Positions 9,935-20,592 of a stretch of 64,000 bases of DNA are shown one piece after another (position 1 is the first letter of the stretch; each line of letters begins with the position of its first letter). The notes below the pieces were generated by a model. The model worked only from the letters and a program-made list of their open reading frames with translations. It searched no databases and was not told the origin of the DNA. The DNA is from Acanthornis magna (taxonomy: Eukaryota; Chordata; Aves; Passeriformes; Acanthizidae), in NCBI GenBank assembly GCA_036785705.1, contig JAWUZG010000331.1:992001-1056000 (forward strand), in the 5' to 3' direction. Position numbers and translations under genes: made by a program.

Positions 9935-10770
9935 CACTGCCTGCAGTGTTCTGCTCTAACACGAACCTGGGGACACTTTGTCAGTCATGGCACTTTGTGG
10001 GATTTATTAGAACTACAAGAAACTTCAGTGTTTCAATTGAACTTTGACTTCTGGAGCAGTTATTTGAACTCACTCGGAGGGACTGAGTCTGATGTAAACA
10101 GCACCAGAGCCCCGCGAAGATCATTCAAGTCCCTGTGCTGTGGCTGTGCTGCTGAGCTGGGCCGGGCTCCTGGCACAGAGGCAGCTCCTGGCAAGCGGCA
10201 GCGCTGCAGAGAGACAGCTCTGCCCAGGAGCAGCTCCTGTGCACAGCCCAGCAGGGCTGGGCCACTGCCAGGGCAGCTCAGGGACACCAGCAGGGCACAG
10301 CCAGAGCTCCCAGGTGCTCAGCATTGGAAGGGGCTGTGCCATGGCCCAGAGGGGCTGTGTCATAGCCATAGGCACCTGTGGGGCTGTGTGACAGAGCCCC
10401 AGAGCAGCTGTGATGTCAGAAAGGGGCAGTGTGACATCCCAGAGTGGGCTGTGTGAGGTCACAGATTGGGCTATGACATCACAGAGTTTGTTGTGTGAGG
10501 TCAATGAGCAGCTCTGGCATCATAGAGGGGACTGTGAGACATCACAGAGCAGGCTCCGAGGTCACAGTTAGCTGTGTGACATCACTGAGTGGGTTGTGAC
10601 ATCACAGAGGAGGCTGTGGCATCATACCATGGGCTGTGGCATCACTGGTTGGTTGTGTCACTTCTTAGAGCTGCCTGTGATGTCACAGGATGGGTTGTGA
10701 CATCACAGAGCAGATTGTGACATCATGGTATGGTTTTATGAAATCACAGAGCATCAGCTTGGAGATTGCT
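9935..10770 (+). repeat. Direct partial copy of the 3.8-kb duplicon with TGACATCA minisatellite
   Basis: This segment matches 13760-14520 and 36420-37150. Shared phrases include GGAACCTGGGGACACTTT-like text, ACTCGGAGGGACTGAGTCTG and AGCAGCTGTGATGTCAGAAA. The minisatellite starts near 10400. Frames that stay open across it appear in all copies and carry no known domain. Confidence 0.8.
10400..10755 (+). repeat. TGACATCA-rich minisatellite (array 1)
   Basis: Imperfect units of about 28-32 bp of the form GGCTGTGTGACATCACAGAGT repeat roughly a dozen times. Many units carry TGACATCA or TGATGTCA, one base from the CRE/ATF palindrome TGACGTCA, as CpG decay would produce. Related arrays are at 14220-14580 and 36870-37240. 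Confidence 0.75.
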
Positions 10771-10977
10771 GCTGAATTTCACTTCTCCAGAGGCTTGTTC
10801 AGACTTCTGATCTTCAGGAATTCAGTGCTCGAGGGCTCATTAACATTCAAAATATCTTAACAAGCCAAGTCTCTGGGAATAATTTAAATTTCCAAATCTT
10901 CTGTGATTAATTAGGCAGATTTCAGATGTGTATTCAAAGTAAATATATAATATTTTAAAAAACAGTGAGAGAAGATT

Positions 10978-13900
10978 TTTTAAGTCCTGTTAAGGCTTTT
11001 TTTCCTGTTAATACATGAATATGTGCAGTCTCCAATTGATACTGAATCCAAGTACATCCTAATGCAGTCTGAATAGATAAGCAATTCCTCGCCTGGTGCT
11101 GGCCTTGCTGTCACCCCGGCAGCGGCTCCGTGGCCCCTTTGTGCCCCGCTGGCCCAGCCATGGTGCCACAGCCCCCCTGGGCAGGCCCAGCCCAGGCCAG
11201 GAGCATTGCGGGTGGGAACGGCCCCTGTGCCGTGGTGCCCACAGCAGCCCCTGGGGCTCGGTGCCCCCATGGCCTCCCTGCTGGGCAGCCTCTCCAAGCT
11301 CCTGCACAGGCCGTGCCACCTGTGGGCCTTCCCACACAGCCCTGCCCCAGGCTCTGCCGGGCTCGGGGCCAGCACAGACCCGGCCAGGGCTGGCCATTGC
11401 CGGCAACAGGCCCTGAGCCCCGCAGGAGGATGGAGCTGGCCACAGCCAAACTCACCGCAAACCTGGGCTGAGCAGCCAGGGCTGCCAATGCCTGGGGACA
11501 GAGCCTGGGGCTGACAAATGTCCTGGGCCCCCTCCCTGCTCTGGCCGTGCCACCAAGGGCACACAGCAGCCTCCTCTCTTGGGCACTTGCCTTTTTCCAT
11601 CCCTTCCCCAGGCCCTGGCCCTGCCCCACTAGCCCTGGGCTGAGTCCTGCCCCTGCACGCTCACACAGGCTGAGATGGACACTGATGGGTTTCTCTCCCA
11701 AATTCTCTGCAGCCCAGCCCCGCTGGCTTCAGCTGCAACCCAGGGAACATCAAAGCAGAGCAAGCAGCGAGGAGCAGAGGCCTGGGAGCCACTGTGTGAG
11801 ATCAGCTCCTGCAGGAACCACATTGGCTGGGTATCTCTGCAGCTCTGCATCTGATCCTGCTGTGGCAGAGCACACAAACAGCCCATCCTTGGGTCCCTTT
11901 CTCCGCTGACTGCGCTTTGGGTTGGCCTGGAAACATCCTGAGGTCCCTCCCAGGAGGAATCCCCATGCATTTCCCTCCCCCATGGCTCTGCCCTTCCTGA
12001 TCCAGCAGCTGTGGGGCAGCAGAGCTGGGGCAGGGCAGGGACAGGGCTGGCTCTGACAGGGCTCGTGAAGCCACAGCCAGGAGGTGTCAGCAAGGACAGT
12101 TTGCAAAGGGGAAATGGAGATATGGTGACTGTTGATTTTAGGACGGAAAAGCTTGGCTGGAGCATGTCAAGAGGATGAAAGACAAGGTGTGTTGGGTGAA
12201 ATAGAGGATGTTCAACCTGGAGATAAGGAAAGATTTTTCCCTGGTTGCAGGGCTGGTGCAGAGCAGGGTGGCCATGAGCCTGGCTGGCCTCCCTGTGTGC
12301 CAGGGCTGGGTGGGTTGTGGAGCAGAGATGGCCCAGAATCAGAGCCCAGGCGGGGCCGCTGTCACTTGCCTCAATCCTTCACCTCCCCAAGGACGGAATT
12401 CCTGTTGTGTGGGGTCTCTGATGTGCTGGGTGACCTCACAACGCTCCTGGCCAGAATGTCAGCTGAGGGCCAGCCAGGCTGCTGCAGTGGCAGTGACCTC
12501 ACAGCCATCACCACTGCAGCCATGTCCCCTGGGCCTGGCTCCCCCCTTTCCTCTGTCCCTGTCTTGTCTCTGCTGGCAGCAGCATTTTTGTGATTAATAT
12601 CTTGTCCCCAAGCTGCTGGGGCCAATTGCTTTCCAATCAGGCTCCTGGAGCAGGATTGGCTTCACAATCAACATGTGAACACTGAGAGACAATAGCAAAT
12701 GGGAAGTTAGAGGAGGATGTGGTTGGAAAGGGCTGTGTGGATGTGGGGCAGCACTTTTCTGGGGCCAGTGTGGGGCACAATGGGTTAGATAACAACAGAT
12801 GTGCCCAGAGCAGGCTGGAAACAAATTTGATCTGAACATTTGCTGGAAGAGATCCAGAGCCCCTGGGCACAATGTGGCTTGGGCTGCTCATGGGGGTGTG
12901 GGAGCTCACCCTGTGCATATTCCCATCTGTGCTCCTCTCAGGGATCTTTTTCCGAGCAGGGAGAGGGATCAGGATCCTTTGTTGCCTCAGGTCATCAGGG
13001 AAGAGATGCAACCTCCAGATGGGCTGGTGACCCAGAGGTGGATTTAACCATGGACAGCATCTCCAGGTTATCCATGACTGTGGAACATGTGCTGTGCTCA
13101 AGCAGGGCCAAGCGGGCAAAGCCCCTGTGGTGTGGGGGACGATGGTGGAAATGCCAATCTGGGGGGCCTGGCAGATCGATGACATCACAGTGCCACAGAG
13201 CCGCCAGGGCAAGCGCTGCTGCTGACAGTGGTGCCAACAGCCCCTGCATGGATGGAGACGCACCCTGTGCCTCACGGCACTGCCCAGAACACCACCCTGG
13301 GCCTGGGAAAGCAAGTCCTGGGGGGACAGGGCCCCCAGGAAGAAGTGAGTTGGACAATGGGACTCATTTCCAGAACAGCCTCATGGACACCTGGGCCAGA
13401 GAGCACAGCACTGAGTGGGTGTTTCATATTCCCTGTCAGGCACCAGCCCTGGGAAAGCTGAACAGTGCAAGGGACAGCTAAAAACCACCTTGAAAGCAGT
13501 GGCTGGTGGGACCTTCAAACACTGGGAGCTGAATTTAGCCAAGGTCACTGGTCAGTGAAGACCTGAGGCTCCATCAATCGAGCTGGCCCTGCCCAATCAA
13601 ATCGTCCATGGGCCACAGAAGGGGGATAAAGTCCCCGTGGTGCCTATGAGAAATGTGTTAGGGAAGACAGTTTGGATCAGTCCTGCCTCAAGCAAAGGTA
13701 AACCCATCCCTGGGATTGTTTTTCCTTGAGGACCTGACAGAGTCAACCTCCGCAGGATGTTTTCTGCTCTAACTGGAACCTGGGGACACTTTCTCTTGTG
13801 TCACTCAGTGGAACCCATTTAAACTACAAGAGACTTCAGTATTTCAATCTCACTTTGACTTCTTGAGAAGTTATTTGAACACACTCGGAGGGACTGAGTC

Positions 13901-14830
13901 TGATGTAAACAGCACCAGAGCCCCGTGAGGCTCATTCAAGTCCCTGTGCTGTGGCTGTGCTGCTGAGCTGGGCCGGGCTCCTGGCACAGAGGCAGCTCCT
14001 GGCACGCGGCAGCGCTGCAGAGAGACAGCTCTGCCCAGGAGCAGCTCCTGTGCACAGCCCAGCAGGGCTGGGCCACTGCCAGGGCAGCTCAGGGACACCA
14101 GCAGGGCACAGCCAGAACTCCCAGGTGCTCAGCATTGGCAGGGGCTGTGCCATGGCCCAGAGGGGGCTGTGTCATAGCCATAGGCACCTCTGGAGCTGTG
14201 TCACAGAGCCCCAGAGCAGCTGTGATGTCAGAAAGGGGCAGTGTGACATCACAGAATGGACTGCGTGAGGGTCACAGACTGGGCTATGGCATCACAGAGT
14301 GCATTGTGTGAGGCCATGGAACAGCTACAGCATCATAGAGGGGACTGTGTGACATCACAGAGCAGGCTCCAAGGTCACAGACTGAGCAGTGTAACATCAC
14401 TGAGTGACAGCACAGAGGAGTCTCTGACATCACAGAGCAAGCTCTGACACCACATATTGGGCAGGGACATTATAGTGTAGCTTTATGAAATCACAAGGAG
14501 GTTTTGTTATCTAATAGAGCTGCTGGTGACATCCCAGAGTGGGCTGTGACACCACAGGGGCTGTGTGAGGTCACTGGGGAGGTCACTCTGCCCCAGCCCC
14601 CCCTCACAGCTCCCCCCATAGAAGTCCAACACTGCTCGTGCACAGCAGGGTCCCCTGTCCCCCTGGTCCCCCCCTGCCCCCCAGCGCCGCAGGCTCCCCC
14701 AGAGGATGTTCCATGAGATCGACCCCCAGAGCCTGACACAGGGACAGGGGGGATGGGGCCACGGGGGTTGGGACAAGGGGACAGGGACCCCCTGGCAGTG
14801 TCCCTGTGTCTCCCAGGGTGAGAGCCTGGG
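10978..14830 (+). repeat. 3.8-kb duplicon, copy a
   Basis: This copy matches 33690-37447 in the same orientation almost throughout, from CTTTTTTTCCTGTTAATACAT to the CCCAGGGTGAGAGCC end. It contains a stretch near 12140-12290 that may be a decayed CR1 piece, a segment inverted at 8640-8930, and a minisatellite at 14220-14580. Several frames of 70-200 residues are open in both copies, but on overlapping strands and without known domains, so I call no gene. Copy b abuts the MHC/ZNF duplicon copy 3; copy a continues instead into unrelated sequence at 14830. Confidence 0.85.
14220..14580 (+). repeat. TGACATCA-rich minisatellite (array 2)
   Basis: Same unit type as at 10400-10755: GTGTGACATCACAGAG with variable spacers. 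The array ends at GAGGTCACTGGGGAGGTCA, followed by a C-rich stretch also present at 37230-37380. Confidence 0.75.
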
Positions 14831-15051
14831 CCAGGGCTCCTTCACCCTCTTACGAACGAGGGGTTGAGAGTGCTTAAAAAAATCCTCAGCAAGGGATCAG
14901 CAAAAACCAGATTTAATATTAAGCAACCGCACAACAAAGTTCCTTGAGAAGGATCACTCTACTCCTGACTGGACAGTTCAGGCACACCAAGGAAAAAAAG
15001 CAACAACAAAACCAAGCAAATCCAGTCAATCAAACCAGAAATGAACCTTAT

Positions 15052-15090
15052 GTGTCTGTGTGTGTGTGTGTGTGTGTTCACGTGTGTGAC
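15052..15090. repeat. (TG)n microsatellite
   Basis: A run of TG dinucleotides with a few interruptions, ending in TTCACGTGTGTG. Confidence 0.9.
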
Positions 15091-15129
15091 AAAAGGACAG
15101 TGAGGGCAAGGATGAAAGGAATATGGCCG

Positions 15130-15395
15130 AAAAGCTTAAAAACACCCGAACTTAACAGCACTTAACTTATAGCTTGAACTCTAAAAATTTAGCAAAAGAA
15201 CAGCACTTGACAGTATTTACCCTAACTTATAACCAACGACTTAACAATTTAACAGAGGATTAACACCTAACCATATATAACTTAGTTTATAACTTGTATT
15301 AAACTTTACTTAGCAAAAGAACAGCCCTTAGCAGCATTTAACTTAGCTTATAACTTCAGACTGAACCTTACTTACAGCTCTAACCTACTCAGATA
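15130..15395 (+). repeat. AT-rich imperfect tandem repeat with AACAGCACTTAAC units
   Basis: About four degenerate units of 45-65 bp contain AGCAAAAGAACAGC, CTTA(A/G)C and AACTTATAAC. The composition differs sharply from the GC-rich flanks. It could be part of an old LTR or leader region, but no coding part or terminal repeat was recognised. Confidence 0.55.
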
Positions 15396-16190
15396 TCCAA
15401 GGGACTTCAACACCTCCGAGAGCAGCATTTCTCCCCCATTTGCTAGAGCACAGGCACACGTGTGTGCACACAGACACAAAGAGTCAGCGCCAGGGACCTG
15501 TCAGAAATTCCCCTCCAGGGCAGGGAAATGCTCACTCCCGATGCTTTTGCATCTCCCCAGCAGGCAAAGGGTTGAGCCTCGAGGAGTGGGGGATTGGCCC
15601 AGGGTCCCTCGTTGTTCGGGGATGCCCCGAGTGCAGCAAACAGGAGAGTTCCCAGCTCCGAGAGGCCCCACTCAGAGGGAGGTCGCTGCTCCACGACAGC
15701 TCCAAGGGCTCATTTGGCACCGCTGTTGATAGGGCCCCAAGAGATGGGCTTTAGGCACAGCAATGGCTCATCCTGGCCACACTTGGCATCAACAGCTTGC
15801 TTTGACACTGTGACAACAGCCATGCTGTGCCATTGAGGGAAGAAAAACAGTTGCCAAGGCTGCTCCTAAAGCAAGCAGGAGCTGTTGGACAGCAGCAGTG
15901 CCTGGGAGCAGACAGTGTTTGTGATCAGCTGCACAGGAGCTGAGCCCAGGGGCTGTTGCTCAAGGCCCAGGCCTAAGGAGCATTTCTCACATGGAGGGCT
16001 GGCCTGGAACGATGGTGCTGGGGGATAATTCACGGCCTCAGGGTGCTCCCAGTTGCTCCCAGCATTTCCATATCTGTGCTCCAAGTGCTGCTCCCAGCCC
16101 TGAGCCGTGGGGATGGCAATGTCGCGCGCCCCTCGCGGGGCAGTGTCACACCTGAGCCAGGTGTGCAGGGCAGGAGCTTGCCCTGAGCCC
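15396..16190. other. No recognised gene
   Basis: This mixed-composition interval between the AT-rich repeat and the edge of the MHC/ZNF duplicon copy 2 holds only short overlapping frames without motifs. Confidence 0.45.
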
Positions 16191-16239
16191 AAGCACTGTC
16201 CCACCTGCAGGAGCTGCTTCCCATCGGCCTCTTCCTGCT

Positions 16240-16370
16240 GCGGCCCCAAGCCCAGCTTGGAGCTAAACAAAGGGCGCTGGCTCGGGGTCATCCCCCAGCG
16301 GGGGCTGCGCACCTCCTCTGCCCCCTCCCCAAATTCCCTCCCGGGGGCAGCAGGAGCTGGGTCAGGAGCC
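16240..16370 (-). pseudogene. MHC class II beta tail exon and flank, copy 2
   Basis: The minus-strand sequence matches 4275-4422. After CCCCACAG it reads GCTCCTGACCCAGCTCCTG, giving an A-P-D-P-A-P-A-A-P-G-like tail. The open stretch after it is shared by all copies but is not expected to be coding in a class II gene. Confidence 0.45.
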
Positions 16371-16457
16371 CTGTGGGGAGGGAAAAGGGGTGACACTGGC
16401 ATGGGGGGGCACACATGCTCTGGGGGACACACATGATCCCTGGGGACCTCCCCTCAC

Positions 16458-16550
16458 CTTCTCCTGCAGCACCAGGAGGAGGAACCCCAACATGGAACCC
16501 CAAACCCTGGCAGCATCTTGGGAGCAGGGTCTGGTGGCAGCTTTGGGGGT
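16458..16550 (-). pseudogene. MHC class II beta exon 4 (transmembrane), copy 2
   Basis: The minus strand carries KMLPGFG and MLGFLLLVL in two frames, because one base is missing in the Gly-Gly-Phe region compared with copy 1. It ends at a GTGAGG donor (GT at 16456-16457). The frameshift within the membrane segment makes it non-functional. Confidence 0.6.
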
Positions 16551-16865
16551 CTGGGGGGGTCACAACTGCCCTGAAACCCCTTCCCAGCCCCACAGCCAAT
16601 GCCGGACCTCTCAAACCACCTCAGCTCCCCCAAGGATTACTCAAATTCAGTCCGTGACACATAAATGGGCCCAAGAGACACCAAAAGCCCTTTCCCATCC
16701 CCCCCAAGATCCACTCAATACCTCTCCAAGACACACACCCAAGCCTGGACCCCAAACCTCCCTCACAGACCCCACCAAGACCCCTCTCAGCACCACAGAT
16801 GTCCCCAAGAACCACAAAAGCCCCTCCCAATCCCCACAGGATCCCCAAATGCCCCTCCCAGCCCC

Positions 16866-17092
16866 CCATGGCACTGACCAGGAGAGGTTGGTGGACAGGA
16901 ACATCCACAACTGGGAGCAGCTCGGGCACTTCAGCAGGGATTTGGGCACTTTGGGGGGCACACCCCAAATGGGGTGACCCAGGCCAGGGACTGGGACAGA
17001 CAACCGGAATTCCTGGAGAACAGATGGGCCCAGGTGGACATGTTCTGCTGCCACAACTATGAGATCGTGGCACTGTCCCTTGGCCTGGGCAG
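16866..17092 (+). pseudogene. MHC class II beta exon 2 (beta-1 domain) remnant, inverted in its unit, copy 2
   Basis: The plus strand reads DQERLVDRNIHNWEQLGHFS, then RDLGTLGGT to a TGA near 16975. The next frame continues with QARDWDRQPEFLENRWAQV, CHNYEI and beyond. Aligned by eye to bird beta-1 domains, it keeps the N-x-E-Q strand, the W-(N/D)-(S/R)-Q/N-PE region and the H-N-Y-E helix end. A single-base frame change and the stop mark it as dead. It is on the opposite strand to the leader and transmembrane exons of the same unit. Confidence 0.75.
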
Positions 17093-17224
17093 CCCCAGAA
17101 CACCCAAACCCTCCATGAACCCCAAATTCACCCTCAAATCCCAGGAAAATGGTGCAATTTCAATCTCTTTGTTTCATTTCCTTATTTTTACCCCAATTTG
17201 GGTAGTTTTGACAGGATGAAGAAG

Positions 17225-17275
17225 GAAATTATTTAGGTTGGAAAAGACCTCCAAGTTCCTCCAGCGTTGCTTGAT
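17225..17275 (+). mobile_element. CR1 LINE 3'-end fragment (copy 2)
   Basis: TTAGGTTGGAAAAGACCTCC followed by AAGTTCCTCCAGCGTTGC is the bird CR1 3' consensus type. It lies at the place equivalent to 3345-3425. Confidence 0.6.
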
Positions 17276-17584
17276 GCCACCAGAAGAACCAATTGGAAAG
17301 AGCAGGTGAGATTTTTTTGGGTGAGATATTTTAATAAATCAGCTCTTTCCAAGGAATTTCTGATGTTAGTCTGAGTCCCAATGGATGTTCCTGCCCCTGC
17401 ATTTGCCCAAGTGGCTACAGGGAATCTGAGGAGGTGGAAGTCACCAGCCAGGTGTCCTCCCAGTGTTGGTCACAGGGAATGTGGGTCACCAGGGCTCTGC
17501 CCAACGTGGGTCATCCGAAGGGTGATGAAGTTGGAGCAGCGCTCAAAGCTCTTCCCACACTCAGAGCACTCACCAGGGCTACCC

Positions 17585-18406
17585 TTACTGATGCCTCTGC
17601 TGGTGTTGGGTCAAGTTAGAGCTACTGGAGAAGCTCTTCCCACACTCAGGACACTCATAGGGCCTCTCCCCTGTGTGGATGCGCCGGTGCCTGATGAGGT
17701 TGCAGTTGCGGTTGAAGCCCTTCCTGCACTCAGGGCAGCGGAAGGGCCTCTCCTCTGTGTGAATCCGCTGATGCCTGAGGCGATGGGAGCTGGTCCGAAA
17801 CCACTTCCCACATTTGGGACACTCGTAGGGCCTCTCCCCTGTGTGGATCCTCTGGTGCACCATCAGGAGGGATCTCTTGCTGAAGCCCTTCCCACATTCC
17901 CCACACTGGCAGGGCTTCTCCCCATCATGGAGCTGCTCAGGGACCACCAGGGCTGAGCTCTGGCTTAAGCTCCGGAGACCTTCCCGGCACAGGATGGGTC
18001 TTTCCTCCTCAGAGCGCCCTGGGCTGGGTTTGCAGCCTCTCCTTGTGCGGCATCTCTGGGGCTTTTCCTCCCTCTTCAACTCCTGTGTCATGGAGCCGCT
18101 CAAAACAGCCTCTTCCACCAGGTTCTGCCCCAAGGATTTGTCCTCCCTGGGCTCCATCTGCAGCTCATTGCCTGGGGAGGAAGGACAAGGAGAGGATGGG
18201 ATTTGCCACCGTGCCACAGGCAAGGGGAAGGACATCCCCCCAGTCTGTCCCTGCAGGACAGCGTCGGCAGCAGGGGTGTCCTGCAGCCGGGGTGATGCTC
18301 AGCTGGGACATGGAGCAGAAGACAGGGGTAAAGCGACACTGACTTCCTCCTCACCTGCCTGCAGGTCTTGGGGCATCTTCCTCTTCCTCACAGCCTCCTT
18401 CTCCAT
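17585..18406 (-). CDS. C2H2 zinc-finger gene, copy 2 (four fingers)
   Basis: Exon 1 (18406-18355) encodes [17 protein letters not shown] and ends at a GTGAGG donor. Exon 2 (18171-17585) starts [20 protein letters not shown] after CCCCAG. The spliced frame is open for 212 codons and carries four fingers starting CQCGEC, YECPKC, FRCPEC and YECPEC, all with both Cys and both His and mostly TGERP linkers. The leader with SEEERP-x-LCREG and a final QHQQRHQ is the pattern of the expanded songbird family. The role expected from the family is sequence-specific DNA binding in the nucleus. The frame also stays open from exon 1 back to the preceding AG acceptor, so the true start could lie further upstream. 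No KRAB or SCAN domain was seen. The nearby ERV and broken class II exons make expression uncertain. Confidence 0.65.
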
Positions 18407-19886
18407 CTGGCCAAGGTTTGGGAATCGGAAATCCTGGTTTGGGGGAAAAAAAGGTCTGAGTGCCTTGGGTTGGGGGTTGCTCCAGCCAAAGTCCAGCTCT
18501 AAATGTCACTGGGTGTTTTGTGTCTATAAAATCCTGCAAAAATCAAGAGTGACTCCAGAAAAGCCTCCCAGGAGTTCCCCCTTTCCAGTCTCCTGTCTTT
18601 GAGGTGCTGGGGTTCCCCCTTCTCAAAGCTGCTGGGGCTCCCATGGGTCCTGGGGATCCCCCTTCTCCAGGCTCCTGCTTAGGGATGCCGTGGGCTTTTG
18701 CTGGTCCCAGAGGTCCCTTCTTCCCTGATGCTGCTTTGGCTCCCAGGGCTCCCAGGGTCCCCCTCTTCAGGCTCCCCCCACTCCAGGCACTCGCGGCTTC
18801 CCCCTCTCTCTGCCGCCCCTTTCAGCATCACAGTGTCCCAGCCCTGCCTTGTCTCCAGGCTCCCCCACCCCTCCAGGCTGCCGGGGGTCCCCCAGCTCCG
18901 CTATCGCCCCTGTCTGCTCTCTCCACTCTGGGACTCCTGCATTCAACCCCCCCAGCTCTCCCAGGGATCCCCAAAACCAATGTCCTGTCCCACCAATACC
19001 GGGCAATTCCCACATGGACCCCTACCAATATTCGCCAAAATGCATTTATGGATCAATTTTGGAGTCCTGCAAGATCCAAATTTTCCCTCTGATAAAGAAA
19101 ATCCTCGCCAGGGACATGCAATGATATCTGGGGATCAATTCCAGAATCTGTGAGTTCCAAACACTCCTCCAGAAAAAAACAACCCTCATGAAGACACCCA
19201 GATAGATTTGGGGTGAGTTCCCCCTCCCTGGTCACCTGTGGAATGCAGGGTGGGCAATGATCCCAGAGCCAGGGGTGCTGCGGACACAGTGGAAAACTCA
19301 TGGTTTTCCTGCTCCTCCTTTTCCTCCTCTTCCTCCTCTTTCCCTCCTCATCCTCCCATTCCTCCTCTGCTCTCACCCCAGACCCCCCATCCCCACCCTC
19401 CTCTGCCCCACGGCTGCCACAGCACAGGTTGCTGGGATTGGGGAACCCCCTGATCAGCCCCAGGGGGCTTGGGGACCCCCCCCATGCAGATCCACCTCCC
19501 CCAGAGCCCCAGGGAATTGCTCTGGGGATTGAGCACTGGGCGACAGGGCTGGACCCCCATGGAACCGCCCTTCTGCCATCCCAACCCCACCTTTCCCTCC
19601 CCTCCCCTCTCCACCCCTTTCCCATCCTTCTCCCAATCCACACACCCCTCCCAACTCAATTTCCGTGTCCCATCCCCCTCCCACTCTCTGTGGGGTTCCC
19701 AGACCCCTCTTTTCCCCTGCTCTTCTCTCCCTTTCACCATAGACCCCTTAATCCCCAACCCTCGTTCCACATGCTTGGTTTTGAGGCTTCCAGGTCCTTC
19801 TGCCCACTTTGGGGGTCCCAATCCCCATTGCGCTCCGTTTGGGGTCCCAGCCCCCGCCCCCCCTTCTCACCACGTCCCCCGCTCAC

Positions 19887-19957
19887 CCCACGGCCGGGGG
19901 CACTCCCAGCACCACCAGTGCCACCAGCACGGCCCCAGCTGCCCCCACACGGCCCAT
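19887..19957 (-). pseudogene. MHC class II beta exon 1 (signal peptide), copy 2
   Basis: The exon encodes MGRVGAAGAVLVALVVLGV then PPAVG and ends at a GTGAGC donor. It differs from copy 1 by two residues (A to G, A to V). An ERV LTR begins only 134 bp upstream of the ATG (20091) in the opposite orientation, so the natural promoter region is interrupted. The rest of the class II gene is broken as in copy 1. Confidence 0.7.
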
Positions 19958-20090
19958 GCCCAGCGCCGGGCAGGTGCCCAGAGCCACAAAGCAGCTGCGC
20001 TCTGCCCTGGGGGGGTCCCCAAAGTGGCCCCGCCCCGCACAGCACTGCGAGCACCAGGCCGAAGCAGTGCGGAGCGCGGGCGGGCGGCAT

Positions 20091-20592
20091 TGAGAAACGG
20101 GTAGTCCATAGGTAACTCAAGTTAACTATTGAGAGACAGAATATGTAAATTCTAAAACCCAGGAAAACAGAATTCCCTTAATCTTCTCAAGATAAGAGGG
20201 ACAAGAATCTGTCTGAGGCCAGCACAGAAACTGCTGAATCATCCCACCAAGGACTGCACATGCTCCAGAGAGAAAGGTGAAAAGTGCACTGTGATGAAGA
20301 CTACAGATCTTCATCACAAAAAGACCCCCAAAGACCACCAGGACACACAGCGCATGCGTGGCACATATGCTAATGATATTAATGATTTCTGAAAAATGAT
20401 TTGTATAACCACTCCTATCCCAGGGAATGTGATGAATATTCATGAATGTTACCCATAACATGGTATGTTGGAAGAGCTGGGGTGTGTATGTTGGGAGGAG
20501 CAATCCCCCACACCCAGCGTGCCCAATAAAGCAAATACTCACTGCTCTGAGTTTGTCTCTGAAGTGTCTCTGGGCCTGCTTGGGGCGAATCA
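20091..20592 (+). repeat. 5' LTR of ERV-A copy 1
   Basis: It starts TGAGAAACGGGTAGTCCATA and ends TTGGGGCGAATCA. It contains CCAATAAAGCAAATACTCAC near its 3' end, a good polyadenylation signal, and matches the 3' LTR at 24225-24722 closely. Confidence 0.9.

Larger units (their letters stand above)
16190..20090 (-). repeat. MHC class II beta / zinc-finger duplicon, copy 2 (main part)
   Basis: This copy is on the minus strand relative to copy 1 and carries the same landmarks: tail and transmembrane exons, inverted beta-1 exon, CR1 piece, zinc-finger gene, internal paralogous block and leader exon. It is cut at 20090 by an ERV and resumes at 24727. The CT-rich stretch near 19300-19400 is an expanded pyrimidine tract in this copy. 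The sequences at 18540-19060 and 19140-19880 hold no further recognised exon. Confidence 0.85.

Noticed and set aside
10400..10755. CRISPR-like array
   Set aside because: Units are degenerate and variable in length with no unique spacers, and the genome is clearly animal. It is a minisatellite.
11096..11600. Several overlapping frames of 100-200 codons in the 3.8-kb duplicon (also at 33722-34306)
   Set aside because: They are open on both strands at the same place and have no motif. Openness in both copies follows from recent duplication and high GC.
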